In this document: positions 23,150 through 36,289 of the stretch, piece after piece
Position numbering within the stretch: position 1 is the first letter of the stretch
How the letters are laid out: each line of letters begins with the position of its first letter
Origin: Telmatactis stephensoni
Lineage: Eukaryota > Cnidaria > Anthozoa > Actiniaria > Isophelliidae
Assembly (NCBI GenBank): GCA_029948255.1
Contig: JALIZF010001867.1
Coordinates: forward strand, 186,001-250,000
Length of the DNA: 64,000 nucleotides
Direction: 5' to 3'
Notes under the pieces: generated by a model
Told to the model about the DNA's origin: nothing
Databases searched by the model: none
The model's input: only the letters and a program-made list of their open reading frames with translations
Made by a program: the position numbers and the translations under genes

Positions 23150-26100
23150 CAAAATGTCAGTCATTGTAGAGTTGAGAGATTTCTCATCTGAGCTAAAAAG
23201 ACCTGGTTGGACGAATTAACCCAGCGACCCAGGCAAGAACAATAAGCTTGTAACAGGTGTCAACAAGAGATAAAGTGCCTTCTAGAAGATTTCCATCTAC
23301 TGTTTCTGAAATCCCCACAAAGCTTCATTACAACGGAGTAACGAAATCTGTGAAACAAGCCCGCATTCCTGTTATCGGAGTGATATTTGACAGTTTTCAA
23401 TAAACAGACGGTGAACATGAATAAAATACGAGCTCTGCGTGAAACGAAAATTAATTCTTTGATGAAAAACCGAGGCGTTACCATTAGCTTTGTGAGCTGT
23501 GTGGCTAATGAAATAAAGAAATTGTTCACCCTGCTGTTACTAAACTCGTAAAACGAATCGAGTGTTTTGAATTGATATTTAAACTCGAGGAGGATTTTAG
23601 GATGATCTTAAAATACTCATTATACACAGTGGAGATTTGAATTGGGTTTGAAAAATTCAAGAAAATTGGAAACCGAATTAATTGAAATTGTTTGTAATCT
23701 CCAAAAATAGAAAGAAGTATGGAAAGGACAGGATGCACGTAAAGATAATCATTATGTTGGATTTTGAAGTAAAATTGTTGGCTAAAAACTGTCAGGGCTA
23801 GCGCAACCAATGTGTCAATTTTGTTCACTGAATTATTCATGAGAAACACTCGATTCTTAATAGGCTTGGGACTTGAAGAAATGCTTATCTGTAGAACTCA
23901 ATAGCGTCAAATATCAACGATTATCAGAGAAAAGCCACTTCAACTTAGAAATACTTCAGTTTCGAGCAGCCAGAACGTTGTCATAAAGCATCCAAGAAAT
24001 TACTACACCTATTTTTGCCTGTAAGGTCAGTGTAATAACAAAAAGTATTGTAATTAAACAATACAATTGTATTCATGTTACCTTTATCGTTGTTTTCAGC
24101 GGCAACGCGCTCCAATTCTTCATCCAACCTTCTAATAAATCCAAGGTATTATGGTTTTAGAAATAACAATAGTAATTGTACCCAGACCCCTTTATTTGGT
24201 ATATAGACACAACACCAGAGACAAAACAATGAAAACGTTTTACATAAACAGTTATCTATATTCAGGAGAGAGAGAGAGAGGCGGTCTATATGGGAGTATC
24301 ATCAACGGCCAGACAACAAACAGACAGACATGGGAGTCATTCACAAGGATTCAATTAGTCCCTCTTTTCATGGAAATACTTCACATTTACTACTAAATAC
24401 TAACTTAGCACTAAATCAACCAAAAACTGTAAGTAGCCTTTTACTAACCTTCTACTGATCTTGGCCTTGTAAGCACCTGGTGAATAATTCAATTTTAAGT
24501 CAATCTCTACGTCTCTTACCGTAGACAAGAAACCCAAGATCTTCGATGAGAATAATTCGCTTGAACACATCGTTAAAACTCACCTGTAATGATGTCATCG
24601 CCATCATCTTCATCTAAATAGAAAAAGAGTTTTAGTTATAACTATTCATCAAACAATCTAAAAGAAGTTACAATTTGTGAGGGGGACTAACGTACCACTC
24701 TGGACTCTGTGTTTTCATTACTTTCAAAAGCTTTCTTTTTCCAAATTCTAAAATTTGTCCAATCCTACTATTGCTCATATTGACACTTTTTTCGCTGTTA
24801 TAACTTTCAGTATTTTCTTGCAAAAAGCAGCTCTTTCTATTCCGCCTCAGTTTCGTATGACTTTTGTTGCCCGTATTATACCATGTACACCTCGGGCCTC
24901 GAAAATCTAAGAGTTGCCATTGGATGCAATGACCGGCTGATGGCTGGTTTTAAAAAGCAAGGGCGGATCCAGGGGGAGGGTGTGGGGGGTTGCAACCCCC
25001 ACAAAATTGGAAGTGAGAAAATGATGGTTAACTAGAATTAGGCTCTGCTTTTGCTTTCACTGCCATCACACACAACCCCCCGTTTGGGATGGTACATAAA
25101 TAATCCTTGATCCGCCCCTGAAAAGACCAGTTGTGACTACGAGGGTCACTTACCTTCCGAGCTCGACGACCCAACAATAAGACTGATTCCTCTCTGTCGA
25201 AGTTTCTTTGTGACCAAAAACGAATAGTTCTTGGATGTCTCACTTGTGGATGATGGTTTCAAAGTCTCCACATCTGTCAACGCGTAACAAGGGACGGTAA
25301 GGAGATGTACTAACGAGGAGTCGTGCACGTATATCTTATTCCAGTGACAACGCAAGCACATGGGAATTATTACAAGTCCTGACATGAACTACCTACCTAC
25401 CATCATTCTTGGGGGCGGAGCTTTCACGAACTCGTTCAGTGATTGGTTGATTTGAAAGAAGCTCCGCCCCAAACTGATTGACGGCTCAGAAAAACCCAAA
25501 ATCAAAAAATTTTGCTGGTCGCGATGCAACGATTTTGGCTGTAACGACAAAAAGGCTGGTTATATCCGGTTGTGAAAGTTTGGAAAGGTAGCTGGACAGT
25601 CCCCCTCCCCCCACCAAAGAAAAAACTTATGCCGACTCTTGGGCTTCCTGTGGCAAGACTGTCCCTACTGCCACAGGAGCCCAAGGATTCCATGCTGAGG
25701 AGTAGCGTTGTCATTGGTTGAAACAAAATTCACCGCAACTGAACAATAAGAAAAGTAAACAATAGCAGGACATTGATAGTTACCTTTATGTCTCATGACC
25801 ACTACTGGTGGGACAGGCGAGCTTGTGTCGACAGGACTAAAACTTTTCTCTCCACCCCCCTCACTTTGTCCTTCGTTGTCTGGTATACTTCCAATAATAG
25901 TCACAGGGATATCGTTTGACATCGCACTACATGTACGATCATCGCTTGTATTCAAACCAGATTCATCTTCGATTGTATCTAAAGTTTCTAGCGATTCTGA
26001 GGGAGACAGGGAGGGTGTGGTCGAGCGAGATGTAACAGGTGTGGAGGGAGGGGAGGGGATGACAAATTGTTCCCACGCATCTACGTCTGATAGGTCCATA

Positions 26101-29100
26101 CTTGGCACAAAACGCTGAAGGTTGGTTGGTGATCGTCGAACAAAAGCCGGACTATTCTCTTGTGAACTTTCAGACGAGGGCTTATGCGGCGAGTATGGAG
26201 AGTGAGGAGGGGAGGGGTAAGGAGACAAATTTGGCGTCACGTCCGGGGTCCCCGTAGGTAGGACACTGAGGTCTGGTCCGTTGGGTTTTGATGTTTCTTC
26301 CTCATCAAGCTCAAGCAGTAAGCTCGTAGGAACACTACCTAATAATCTTTCAGTAGATTGTTCGGATGTATTAATGCTCTTTTCTGTATCACTTGATTCT
26401 TGTTGGAAGTCAGAAGATTCAATATTAGAGGGATGTCTGATTTGTTGCGGAAGATCCACATAGCAACGCCATCGTCCGTTAGGCAGCTGGCCAAGAATAT
26501 TGATTTGGGTTCCCTTTGGTATCAGCGTGGACAGGTAGCCTGGTACGAGGTAGTAATTCACTTTGGTTGTTGCCTTGAACTCCCAAACTTTACTTACTAA
26601 GGCAAAAAATCAAACAATCAGGTTAATGTTTATTCAAGACGATAAATATGGTCTTAATAAACTTTACATACAGTCCCCAGTATCACCAACGAAGGCCTTT
26701 TCTCCTTTCTCCAACATTTCCAGAAGGTCTTCTCTGCTTTGAAGTTGTTGCTGAGAAGTATTAGAGAGAAAGAAAAACTTAAGTTAGTGGCAACAGCTGG
26801 ACAACAGCGAGAAAGAAAAAGGAAACATCTGAGTTATGTTAGTTTGTTTGTCAGCTTGTTTCAGTCTTTCTAGGCAGTTTGTTTCAGCGTTTGTTTGTCT
26901 GTAGTGTCTGTCTGTCTGTTTGTCTGTCTGTCTGCTTGTTTGTTTGTTTGCTTGTTTTCCGGTTGGTTGGTTTGTTTGAGTCTTACTAGCAGTTTTTCCA
27001 GTCTTGGATCAGGAGGAGGTTTTTCCTGGAATTCACTAATCTCTTCAACATCGCCTGAAATTGAAACAGTCCTTGTTTAGAATACACATCATAGAAATAA
27101 TAGTTAAAACGAGATGTCGAACCTTCCATTCCTGAGTCCGTGTCATCTTTAGCGTCTGAATATTTCCTAGTAAGAAGAACATGAAACAATGATGAACCGA
27201 ATTAAAAAATAGTGAATGAAAAAAGGAGTTCGGATAGAAAATGATTTATGAATAAATAATAACAGAAAACATACTACACACGACAAGACATACAAGAAAA
27301 CGGTGATAAGAAGTATGAAAAATACACACACAAAATTGTACAGTAGAAACAAGACACAACGAAGTGCTAACGATAACTGGCGTATTGCAACAGGATTCGT
27401 TTATAACAGGCTTAAAATCCATACTTTTTCTGTTTGAAAGTGCGCAGAAATGGTTCGTAATAGAGGGGTTATCATATGTTCGTAATATCGAGGTTTCAAA
27501 GGCTTGACTTACAGTTCAGGAGCAACACTTTGTAAACGTCTTGCTTCCAGAGCTAATAGTTTGGCTTCTTTTAATCTCTTGTCTGTAGTAAGAGAATTCA
27601 ACAATCAATATTGAAAATAGCGGAATGCACTACAGTTTAAAACCGTTTTGTGCTAGTTTTGCTGGTACACCTATTTCAAAATAGGTTGTCGGATGAAAGC
27701 CCTCAAGCTCACGCGACTAGACCGAAAAGGAGTATGGGTAGTTTCAAAACCGCACTCGATTTTTTGTTTTGGACTTGACTTTTAACATCAATAATTCAAG
27801 TTCTTTGTTGTATAAGGTAGAAGCAAGATAGTCTTGAATTGTCGTGTTCATATTCATTTGCCTTTTCTATGTTTAGTAATTTCTATCCACACTCCCTTTC
27901 CGGAGTCGCGTAGGCTTTAGACCTTCCGCCGACAACTTTTTTTGAAATAGGTGTGTATATAGCTATTTCAAAAGAAGTTGACAGGGCGGACGGCGAATGG
28001 CAGTCGGCGATTGGTGATTGCACGACCGAAAGGAAATTTGGGGTAACAAGAATTGCTTCATTTTCATTAATTAACACCCAAGCAATGCCGGTACCATACA
28101 GTAAAGACTTTATTGGACAAAGTGGTCGATAGACAATTCATATCTCTGCGCCGGATAGCGGTCTAATAGCTTGACCACAGTTCCTTTCGGTCGTGCAATC
28201 ACCAATCGCCGATCGCCATTCACCGTTTGCCCCGTGAACCTTTTTTGAAATAGCTATATATAAATGACAGCAAGAGTCCTGCTATTTCTGAGAGTAAGAA
28301 TGAGACGACGTGCGCTATAAAATTCAAACGTGACTGAAGTCCGCAGATTACGATTAATACCCAGGCTTTGGAATAGAAATCGTGATATTTTAGGATTGAT
28401 GAAAGATGACCAACAGTGCACAGTTGGAAAAAAGCAGGTGAGAAATGATCCATCAACAATGTTAACGACAAAAATGAAATATGAGTACTGATTGCACAGC
28501 AACAACTATGCACAATAGGAAATTCGATGATTCATATTGCACGCAAACGAGGTACCGTAGGAAGGCAGCCGTTCGTTACTCCCCCCCTCCTCCTTCTCCC
28601 CCCCCCCCCCTGCCCATTTCAGTATTGGAAACTTTATAGGCCTCTTGCTCCTCTCCCAAAAGCAGTCAGCATTTCTAAGAATTGCCGACTTTGAATTAGT
28701 TTTTCATTCATAACATTATATACACTTTAATAAACAATTTAATCTTGACTTTTAAAATAGTTTAAATTTGTGCACAGCACCACTCAAAATCTCTTCCCAA
28801 ATCAGATGGGAGGGGAGTGACATTAATCGTACTTTAGAATTCATCCAAGGTTATAAGTTTAAAGTTTTAATGACTTACAAGACGGTAATCGACTCAAATA
28901 CGTTAGTGCTGGTTTTCGAGATTTGGACTCTATAACGTAAACATGTTGCATTTTTATTCACATTTAGAGCATGCCATAGTTTATATTCAAACAAGAAATC
29001 ATTCTAAATTTGTGTTATTTAAATGATTGCTGCAATGACAGTGAAAGATATGAGAGAGGAGATGGTTAATACAATGATGATGATGATGATGACGATGACA

Positions 29101-32100
29101 AAAGTGATGATAATGATGGCAAACGGTTTCATGCTCATGTTGCCAGTCGTTTGCTACCCCTTTCAACAATGTTGCAATTGAATTGATGTTGAAAGAGGTC
29201 CAAAAGAGTTGAAACTTTGCCCCAATATTGCTTTATCATTTCTTTTCTACTCATGAATATGCCATCATGTTGAATCCATTTGTCACCCACTTTCAGCTTT
29301 TGTTGAACGAGTGCATGCGTGTCATCCATTATTGAAATAAACTTAAGGAAAACAGCTTCAATCTTTGTTGCAACATCCTTTCAACATTGTTGAATGCCAA
29401 TGTTGAAACAATTTGCTATTCATGCATTCAGCACCCTTCAACAATGTTGAATCAATATTGTATGAATGTTGATGTCATATGCCAACCCCCAAAGCTTTCG
29501 TATCTGGAGACCAATTTCCTTAGAATTGGGTCTATTTTGACTCAGTGGGGAGGGGGGGGGAGAGGAGACTCAAAGTGGGACAAAACGTACTCGAGGGGGG
29601 GTTGGAAAGACGATATTTCAAGAAAGATAGACAATATTTCAGTTAAAATGGTCGCAATTTTAGGATTCGAGCGTTTATCCGGGAGATTTAGGTCTTTATC
29701 CGGGAGACCAGGAGACGAGGCCCAAAATCTGGAGACTCCCGGATTATCGGGGAGGGTTGGCAGGTATGATGATGATGCAGATGATGATGATGATGATGTT
29801 GTAATGATTAACAAATGTTATGAATGTTTACGGTCATTATTATTAAGTTAATTTAGTATCATTATCAATATTTTATGAATTTATCACCTTATTTTATACA
29901 TTTTTTCAATAAATAATTTTAAAATGTTCAGCTCCATCAACACCATCTACATTAAATGTAACAAATATTAACAGCAAATACTTACCTGATTCAGACTGAT
30001 TCTGAAAGGAAATTAAACACAAGTATGCATCAATAACAATGCCTTTGCAGGATTTCCAAAAATATTCTATTCAATCATTGGTAAAAATAGTCATAAAATC
30101 CTACTACCTGAGGGCTTTCAGCAATATCAATGCCTTCCTCTATCTTGCTTATCCTGGGGATAGAAAAACAGTCTGTGTAAAAATTTGCTTGTACTGTTCT
30201 TTGGACTGGTGGTAAAAGGGAGTACTATTCATGCATCACCTTGTTCCAGTTATGTTTTAAGCAAGGGATCATGTAGTTTTTTCAGAGGGTTATGCAAGTA
30301 CTTTTTACATGTATAATAATTGTAAGTAAATATTTTCATATGGCTACATGGTTCAAGTAGCTGTATCTGTTGGGTTTTTGGACCAGAGACCCACCTCTTA
30401 TCTCTTATCTTGTCACATGGAAAATTGTGGCATATCACATACCACAGAGCACATTTTCACACAGCTTTAATTTATAAAATGGCAAATCATGGATCATATC
30501 TAGGGTCTGAGCAGACATTGTGCAGCTAATTTTGGGGAAATAACATGAAAAAAAGTCCATTGCCCTCTGTGCTTAGTGACAAAGAATAGGATTTTTAAAT
30601 TAAAATATCTGTTGATGCAGAACAAGCAGGTGCAAAGAGGTGATGGAAGGAGAAATGGAAAATTAATGATGGGAGAATAATAACATTTCAATACATTTCC
30701 TGTATTTCCTCTAATAAATGAATAAATACAAGAGCATATCATGTTACCTACCATCTGTACATACTACCCTTTGAAGGAGCCTCAAAGAAGTAAACTGGGC
30801 GAATTAAAGCTGTTAATGACTTGCAGTTTGAAGACATTATTTCTTGGAGGTTCTGGGTCGAAACTGGAATTCATAGAGTATGCAAAACTGGTATTCTCTC
30901 TTATATTAAAAAACTAATTAATAATTCATAAGGCAAACACAATGAAAATCACGACTGTGACAAGTGTTTTATATCTCATACAGATTCGTCCTAATTTACA
31001 TCAACTTTAACCTCGATTTCCTCTAAGATAAATAAAGATATTTTTGATTTTCTTTTATGGAACAACTCAAATATGAGTTGGAGTTTTTTAAGTCGGATAA
31101 AGAACTCAAGATCGTGTTTTATCGGTATAAAGATCCTCGCCTAAGAGTATAAATTTTACAGATAAGCAGATTTTTGTTTAAACATTTAAAGATAAAGTTA
31201 AGCAATAAAAGTTTTGTTGACAACATTTTGACGTTACTTAACACCATTATCAAGTCAAAGGTTCTTTGTAAAAATTTTACTTGTGACAAATGCTCAGCAC
31301 CAAAGTGTAAAAGTACAATAAACATAATATATGACAGTGACTTACTTCATCGTCATTAGGTATGGTAATTGAAGCTCCTTTCTTTAAAACCAAAAATGCT
31401 TCTTTCTTTTCATTCTAATGTGAAAGGTAATAAGGTAACAAAAAATTATATTCAAAACCTGTGCCCCTTCACTTAATATTATTAGGTGATTACATGAGAC
31501 TGGAAACAAACTCAAGCTGGTACAAATTCATACCATTGTCTGTACAAATTACCTTCTTAGGGACTGGACATTTTACAGGGAGGGGGGCTGGTGCAAATAG
31601 AGGGGGGGCCACAGATTTTTACGCTCACTCTGTAAGAATGTTATGTGTGTATGTATGTAGAAAGGGGGAGGGGCCATCAAAAATTGAGCAGTTACCTTTT
31701 TCATTTGCACCAGTCCCCCATCCCTGTAAATAATGACCAGTCCCTTAGAGACAAACAAATGGTGACTTACTTGGTTGGTTGGTCCAACTATCTTTGATGG
31801 TGGTGGATAGTTTCCAGAGTCAGGGTTTAAGCTAAGATCCTGGAAAAAATAACATACTTTAAAACATATGCATGATAGCTGACTGAATTATTTTCCAGAT
31901 ACAGCCTATACTGTATCTTGTCCTTGGATAAAATACATGTAACCAAAATGATTCAGAATGAAATTTAATGTTAAGTTATGAATGTGTAGTTCCATAAAAA
32001 TAGTTCCATACCCCAACCACGGAGGGAATTAATTTCATTTTGTAAATGCCCCCCCCCCCCCTCTGGAACTTCTATTTTTCTTCCATACAAACTCTGTAAT

Positions 32101-34826
32101 TTTGTTCTTTCTCTGACCCCACTCCCCTCCAGAATTTCAAAGTCCTTTCATGGTGGGGGTATGGATATTTTCTGGAACTACACAATACATTGAAGGGGTG
32201 GCCACTTCCTTCACTAGAACAGTTTCCATATGACTGTGAAAACAGCATGGTCTTGGCACAGCACATTCATGACAGGAAATTTCAAACCAAGCCACTGTCA
32301 CAGTCACATCAAGACACATTCTATTCTGACACACTGACACATACTCAAACAACAACCAATCTATTGACACTCACTCTATAAAGCCTTAGTGTTGATCCAC
32401 AAAGATCCACCCAGTATGTTTTCCATGTCAGTTCCTATATAAAAAACAAATCATTATTATAATAGTTACCACAAGACAAAACTACTCTGTAAATAAGGCT
32501 CATACCCTCAAAAAGAATCTTTATTTAGTGAGGGTATAAACATGATTACCGGTGACCAAGTAGTTTACATAATGGCCTTCAAATAAGAATCCTGGCCAGG
32601 AGGCAAACCAATTGGCTATTTACAAGCATGATTGAGAAACTGAATTTGAACTAGGAGTTACCTGGAACAAATTCAGCCCCAGCTAGTGGCCAGAGCGGGG
32701 ACTTAAACTTGGGTCCACTGGATTGTGAGACAGACACTCTGGCCACTCAACCATGCTGCCTCCAGCCACTAAATTAATATTGCTAACTACATGTACTTCA
32801 AAGTTTGACCTGCCTACTTCCTATCTCTGCTTTAAATGTCTTTCTCTTTTCATACCTTTGATTTCTTTGATTGGTCTGTAACCAAAGTGCTATTTAGATA
32901 TCCCCACTATATGAACAAGAAAAAACATTGTTACCATTTATACAATAGTTAACCTTTGGGCAAAAGGGTAAGTACCCACTCAGTGGACTGCACTGGGTAT
33001 AAAACAATGGGATATCACTAGACAGGACTCTAACTACTGCTACAACCTCCCCCCCCACCCCCCCTCCCCCCTCCCCCAAATTACATACATGTACAACAGT
33101 ACTCATATGATAATAGTACGTAGGGTATTATTTACTCACATGTATAAATGATAAATCAACAGTTGGCTGTTGTGCTGCAGTTGCTGCTGGCTCAGACCAC
33201 TGTAAACCAAACACATTCAACCATGATGAAAAAAACTAGATGTTACACAATTGTCACAAACTAAAATCTAAGTAAACACCAGCATCAGAGGGCTGCTTTA
33301 TAGACAGATCAATAATCAAAACTTGAGGATGTTATTCATGTATGCAGCTAAAAATCAAATACACTAGGAAATTCCCTTCATAATAATTAATTACCATTTT
33401 CAAGATAGAGTTGAATGGAAATGAAAATCTCAACAAAATGTAAATTTGATACACATAGCAATTTTATATAATCCACCAAATTGTAATACTGTATTGTGTA
33501 GCCTGTATATATTTTAATTCCCTCCTCAGTAAAAATTATTATTTCTGGTCAATAATTGTTGATGTCATGAAGCTAAGCAAATATAATACTATGAAAGATT
33601 TCATGAATAACAAACAAAATCTGCTTCAGTCTGTTTCAGCAGCACTCCAGCTTGTAGCCAATCAGATGTCATCCAAAACATGGAACCTCCTTGCAGCATT
33701 TTGTATCCAGTTTCTGATTAATTGGCACAAACACACTAATTCATTCAGCTCTAAAATTGACACTTCATAGATAAACAGGATTAAACTTCAATTATGCAGA
33801 TGTCTGACTAATTTCTACTTAAATTTATTTTATCTGTATGTTCACTGTGGTTGTAAAGTTTGACCTCGCATTAATTATTAATTATGAGCCATATTTCATG
33901 AGATTCGGATTTAAATGCATAAAAACATCCATTATTTGGGTTTAAATCAATATATTAATTCGACTTTGTATCGTACAATTGCTGATAAATCCATCATCAA
34001 TCAAAGATCATGCCTTGATTCATCAAGAGATGACATATTACTTAAAATTTAGCTTCAAAATATTTTCCAGCATTTGATTTCCGAGGTTAACCGCTTGAAT
34101 TTATAATTCACTACAACACATCTTATAGATTATATGAGACTTTGTCGGCAATAAGGGTATACATTAGTAACTTATAAACAGAATTAAGAAATGTGAAAAT
34201 CTTTTGTCTAGGAACAATAGCAAAACGAAGAAAGTTTTTTTGCGGAAAGCCTAGATGAAATGTCAAAACTGTCACAAAACACTTCAATTATTACTCAGTA
34301 AAACCACCATCGAGCTTGTAGTTGCAAGTCTGGAAGCAAAATTACGAAGTTAATTTTAATTAGACATTAATAAGATAAAATCTACATCTTTTCAAACAAG
34401 GAAGTCCAGGAATCGAAATCTCATATTGTGATCATAAGTTTGAGCTCTGTTTCACAACCCCCGGCTCAAACACATCACAAACTTGCTATTTTCTAGACAT
34501 TAGAATGAAAACGAAAGACATTTCAAGCAACTTAACGGGAGAACCTTCAATAACGCAATAAGCTAGTAAAGAGTTTCGCGTGTCTAGTAGTAAACAAATT
34601 ATGACGATAACGATACTGGATATTGGACGAAAGACCACCTCCAGCATCAGTACACGTGCGGTTTCAAACAACAAAACACAACGACAACTCAATAAAAAGC
34701 GCTAAACGAAGGCCTTGTAGTATGCCTCGTAAAAAAGTTAAATTATTGATGCAGTCAAAGGGCAAATTCATAAGCCATTACCTCTCGTAATTCTGAGAAC
34801 AACTTCCTATCTTCGACAGCCGCCAT
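17363..34826 (-). CDS. PH- and PDZ-domain scaffold, tamalin-like (26-exon model)
   Basis: Not assigned to a named ortholog. Exons: 34826-34782, 33199-33140, 32434-32375, 31839-31771, 31414-31346, 30852-30752, 30153-30108, 30001-29986, 28929-28879, 27582-27513, 27167-27124, 27054-26987, 26750-26672, 26596-25784, 25273-25154, 24613-24584, 24476-24449, 24131-24082, 23067-23001, 21368-21249, 20566-20479, 20180-20081, 19868-19775, 19594-19528, 19257-19176, 18789-17363. Phases close over all junctions: 1,287 aa. Residues about 30-145 look PH-like (TWKTYWVDLCGSTLRLYR, closing helix MYRWISKIEEGI). About 260-300 may be SH3-like (LPNGRWRCYVDL). A PDZ at about 685-765 has GGFGFTLQTYG and MAGMRPGDII, as in TAMALIN (TFGFEIQTYG, LAGLTPGDTI), followed by a coiled coil (LYNREDEFKHLCKRE). 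The C-terminal 475 residues are Ser/Thr-rich. Likely a cytoplasmic membrane-associated adaptor. Confidence 0.75.
19644..19747. mobile_element. Hairpin MITE with CCGGTTGTTCGAAAG ends
   Basis: Arms CCGGTTGTTCGAAAG (19644) and CTTTCGAACAACCGG (19732), with inner GAGTTAACCCAGGATTA and TTAACCCCGGATTAGC. Fills most of the intron between two PDZ-gene exons. Confidence 0.85.
20272..20424. mobile_element. MITE family A, copy 2
   Basis: Ends AGAGTAGATTTCGTATGACT and AGTGTGAAAC/CATACGAAATCTGCTCT are inverted repeats; the interior has CACGGTCACGGCACGGTTAC runs. Lies in the intron inside the PDZ coding region. Confidence 0.85.
20727..20873. mobile_element. Inverted-repeat element with CATTCTCCA ends
   Basis: GCCATTCTCCA at 20731 and TGGAGAATCTGC at 20858 form the ends; the inner CACTCGCAGCGAG pairs with CGCTGCGAGTG. 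In an intron of the PH/PDZ gene. Confidence 0.7.
20996..21202. repeat. (CAA)n/(CAR)n microsatellite
   Basis: About 200 bp of ACA/CAA triplets with CAG interruptions, in an intron of the PH/PDZ gene. It creates long poly-Thr, poly-Val and poly-Leu reading frames that are not genes. Confidence 0.97.
24960..25123. mobile_element. Inverted-repeat element with GGGCGGATCCAGG ends
   Basis: GGGCGGATCCAGG (24961) mirrors CTTGATCCGCCCCTG (25106); inner GGGGGGTTGCAACCC pairs with CACAACCCCCC. Intronic, adjacent to the exon 25273-25154. Confidence 0.7.
26895..26980. repeat. GTTT/GTCT simple repeat
   Basis: Imperfect GTTTGTCTGTCTGTCTGCTT-type tandem, intronic in the PH/PDZ gene. Confidence 0.85.
27956..28262. 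mobile_element. MITE-like element, 0.3 kb, long inverted ends
   Basis: Left end TATATAGCTATTTCAAAAG and right end TTTTTTGAAATAGCTATATA are inverses, with inner arms CGGCGATTGGTGATTGCACG and CGTGCAATCACCAATCGCCG. Intronic in the PH/PDZ gene. A further ACCTATTTCAAAATAGG at 27669 may be a solo end. Confidence 0.85.
29078..29115. repeat. (GAT)n microsatellite
   Basis: ATGATGATGATGATGACGATGA in an intron; a second (GAT)n tract is at 29765-29800. Confidence 0.85.
31556..31749. mobile_element. Inverted-repeat element with TTAGGGACTGG ends
   Basis: TTAGGGACTGGACATTTTAC (31557) mirrors GACCAGTCCCTTAG-type sequence ending at about 31749; inner GGCTGGTGCAAAT pairs with ATTTGCACCAGTCC. Intronic in the PH/PDZ gene. 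Confidence 0.8.
31982..32189. mobile_element. Inverted-repeat element with TGTGTAGTTCCA ends
   Basis: TGTGTAGTTCCA (31984) and TGGAACTACACA (32173) are exact inverses; inner TTCCATACCCC pairs with GGGGGTATGGA. Contains a poly-C tract at 32049-32060. Intronic in the PH/PDZ gene. Confidence 0.85.
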
Positions 34827-35149
34827 ATTTACATAATGATGATTACCATAATATATGATCACATGATAAAATAACCAATACTCGACTAGGCGTTACTCGT
34901 AGGGATTGGGAAGAACTGGTAACAAGTCTTAAGCGGGGAAGCGCAGCAATGACGCACATTGACCCCCCGGTTTAATAGCTTCTTTGACGCAATTTTTCTA
35001 TCAAACGTTGAAAATATACCGGGATATATGGAGTCCTGCGCAAGATTCCCCCGAAATATGCCTCAATAAAATAGACTAAAACTCTCAGTAGAGCAAAACT
35101 TTCATTAGAGCTGATCAACAGAGTAAAATAGCAGTTGTTGTTAAATTAT

Positions 35150-35494
35150 TCACTGAAATTTATTCCTCTATTTACTTTTCTTTTATGTATAAAATTATTT
35201 TTAGATGATTTTGATTACTTTAAACTTTGATTGGTTCTTTTGGCTCCCTGGGGACCTGGTACTGGCAAATGTATTAGCATTATAATCATTAAGTGTCTAG
35301 ATAGCGCAGCGGTCTAAGGTGATATATAAAGGTATGAATTAGGGTTCGGATATCGTCTCCCTCCCTAGCCTTCGAGTTAAGACAACTGTTGTATGTGGCA
35401 CCGGGATAGCGTGGATGGGCCGAAATTTTCGTCCGTAACGTAAGTCGATTCGATGTCTCAGCTTTACTGAATGTCTCGGAAGAATCTCGAAAGA
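35150..35494 (+). mobile_element. tRNA-like (SINE-type) repeat, copy 1
   Basis: Contains an A-box-like TAGCGCAGCGG at 35302-35312 and, 31 bp on, a B-box-like GGTTCGGATAT at 35343-35353, in the order and spacing of a tRNA-type RNA polymerase III promoter. The whole stretch, including AT-rich sequence upstream and CTCCCTCCCTAGCCTTCG downstream, is repeated at 37420-37795. Its downstream end runs into the reverse-transcriptase fragment. Confidence 0.65.
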
Positions 35495-35713
35495 AGTCTC
35501 GGAAGAAGTCTCGAAAGCTTTTCGATAATCGAAAAGGATCGACCTGACAGTAGCTCCATTACCATCAGTTCCAATTGTCCAATCGTGGATCATACTTAGC
35601 AAGGCGATGGTAGTGGAGGATTTCGGGACTGCACCATACTGGTTAGGGTCAAGGACATTCATTGCAGCAGGCTTCACGAAATCACGTACAACAATATCTT
35701 CAGAAAACGACAA
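35495..35713 (-). pseudogene. Non-LTR retrotransposon reverse-transcriptase fragment
   Basis: The minus-strand frame contains LDPNQYGAVPKSSTTIALLS and SILFDYRKAFE, which match the palm region of CR1/L2-type reverse transcriptases (typical LFDYRKAFD). Only a short piece remains; homology stops just after the FDYRKAF motif, where the tRNA-like repeat begins. Confidence 0.8.
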
Positions 35714-36289
35714 TAGTCAGTTTATTTTTCGACTCAGGTGATCGAATATATTGCGTCAACGTCTCAGTTTTCGGTGATCGGATATTTTTCAACTAGTCAG
35801 TGTATATCGTAAGACATTTTAATGATGCTTTACTTGGTTTCTTTTCTTTTCTTTTATGATCTTTTTTCCCTTTTGTTCTTTTTCTTTCCCTTTTTTTTTC
35901 CTTTCTTTTTCGTGATGCATGAATAATCATCAGCCCAACCAAATTAGCTACACCAAGAGACCATAATTATTTCGTCTTGGCTACATTTGATTCTTACTCT
36001 TCAAGAACTTTTTACACTGACCGCACACGGGCGCTATGTAAATGTCGTCTTGTTTATTGTCAATTTACCCGATAAACTGTGAAGTACGAAATTTTGCTAA
36101 TTACCCGTTTTACCTAGACACGTTAATCAAGTGAATCGACTCGAGTGTTCATGACCTGCTTGTAACAGAACAGGCCATGACCGGCCGGTATTTTACAAAA
36201 GCTACAGCAGGAAATAAAGTGTGACCCATTACATTCAAAAATAAGACGCGTATTATCTAAGGCATGACTTAAATAAAGCGCAAACCTCT

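Noticed and set aside
24082..24131. Direct splice from exon 24613-24584 to 24131-24082
   Set aside because: Phase does not match (it would read EGWMKNW); inserting the 28-bp exon 24476-24449 restores the coiled-coil-like KISRRLDEELERV frame.
30752..30858. Acceptor at 30858/30859 with the frame FDPEPPRNNVFKLQ
   Set aside because: It runs to a stop within the exon; the nearby AG at 30853-30854 gives an open, phase-matched frame (NLQEIMSSNCK).
35302..35353. Functional tRNA gene
   Set aside because: A- and B-box-like words are present, but no acceptor stem or anticodon arm can be folded, and the unit is repeated with unrelated flanks, as in a SINE.
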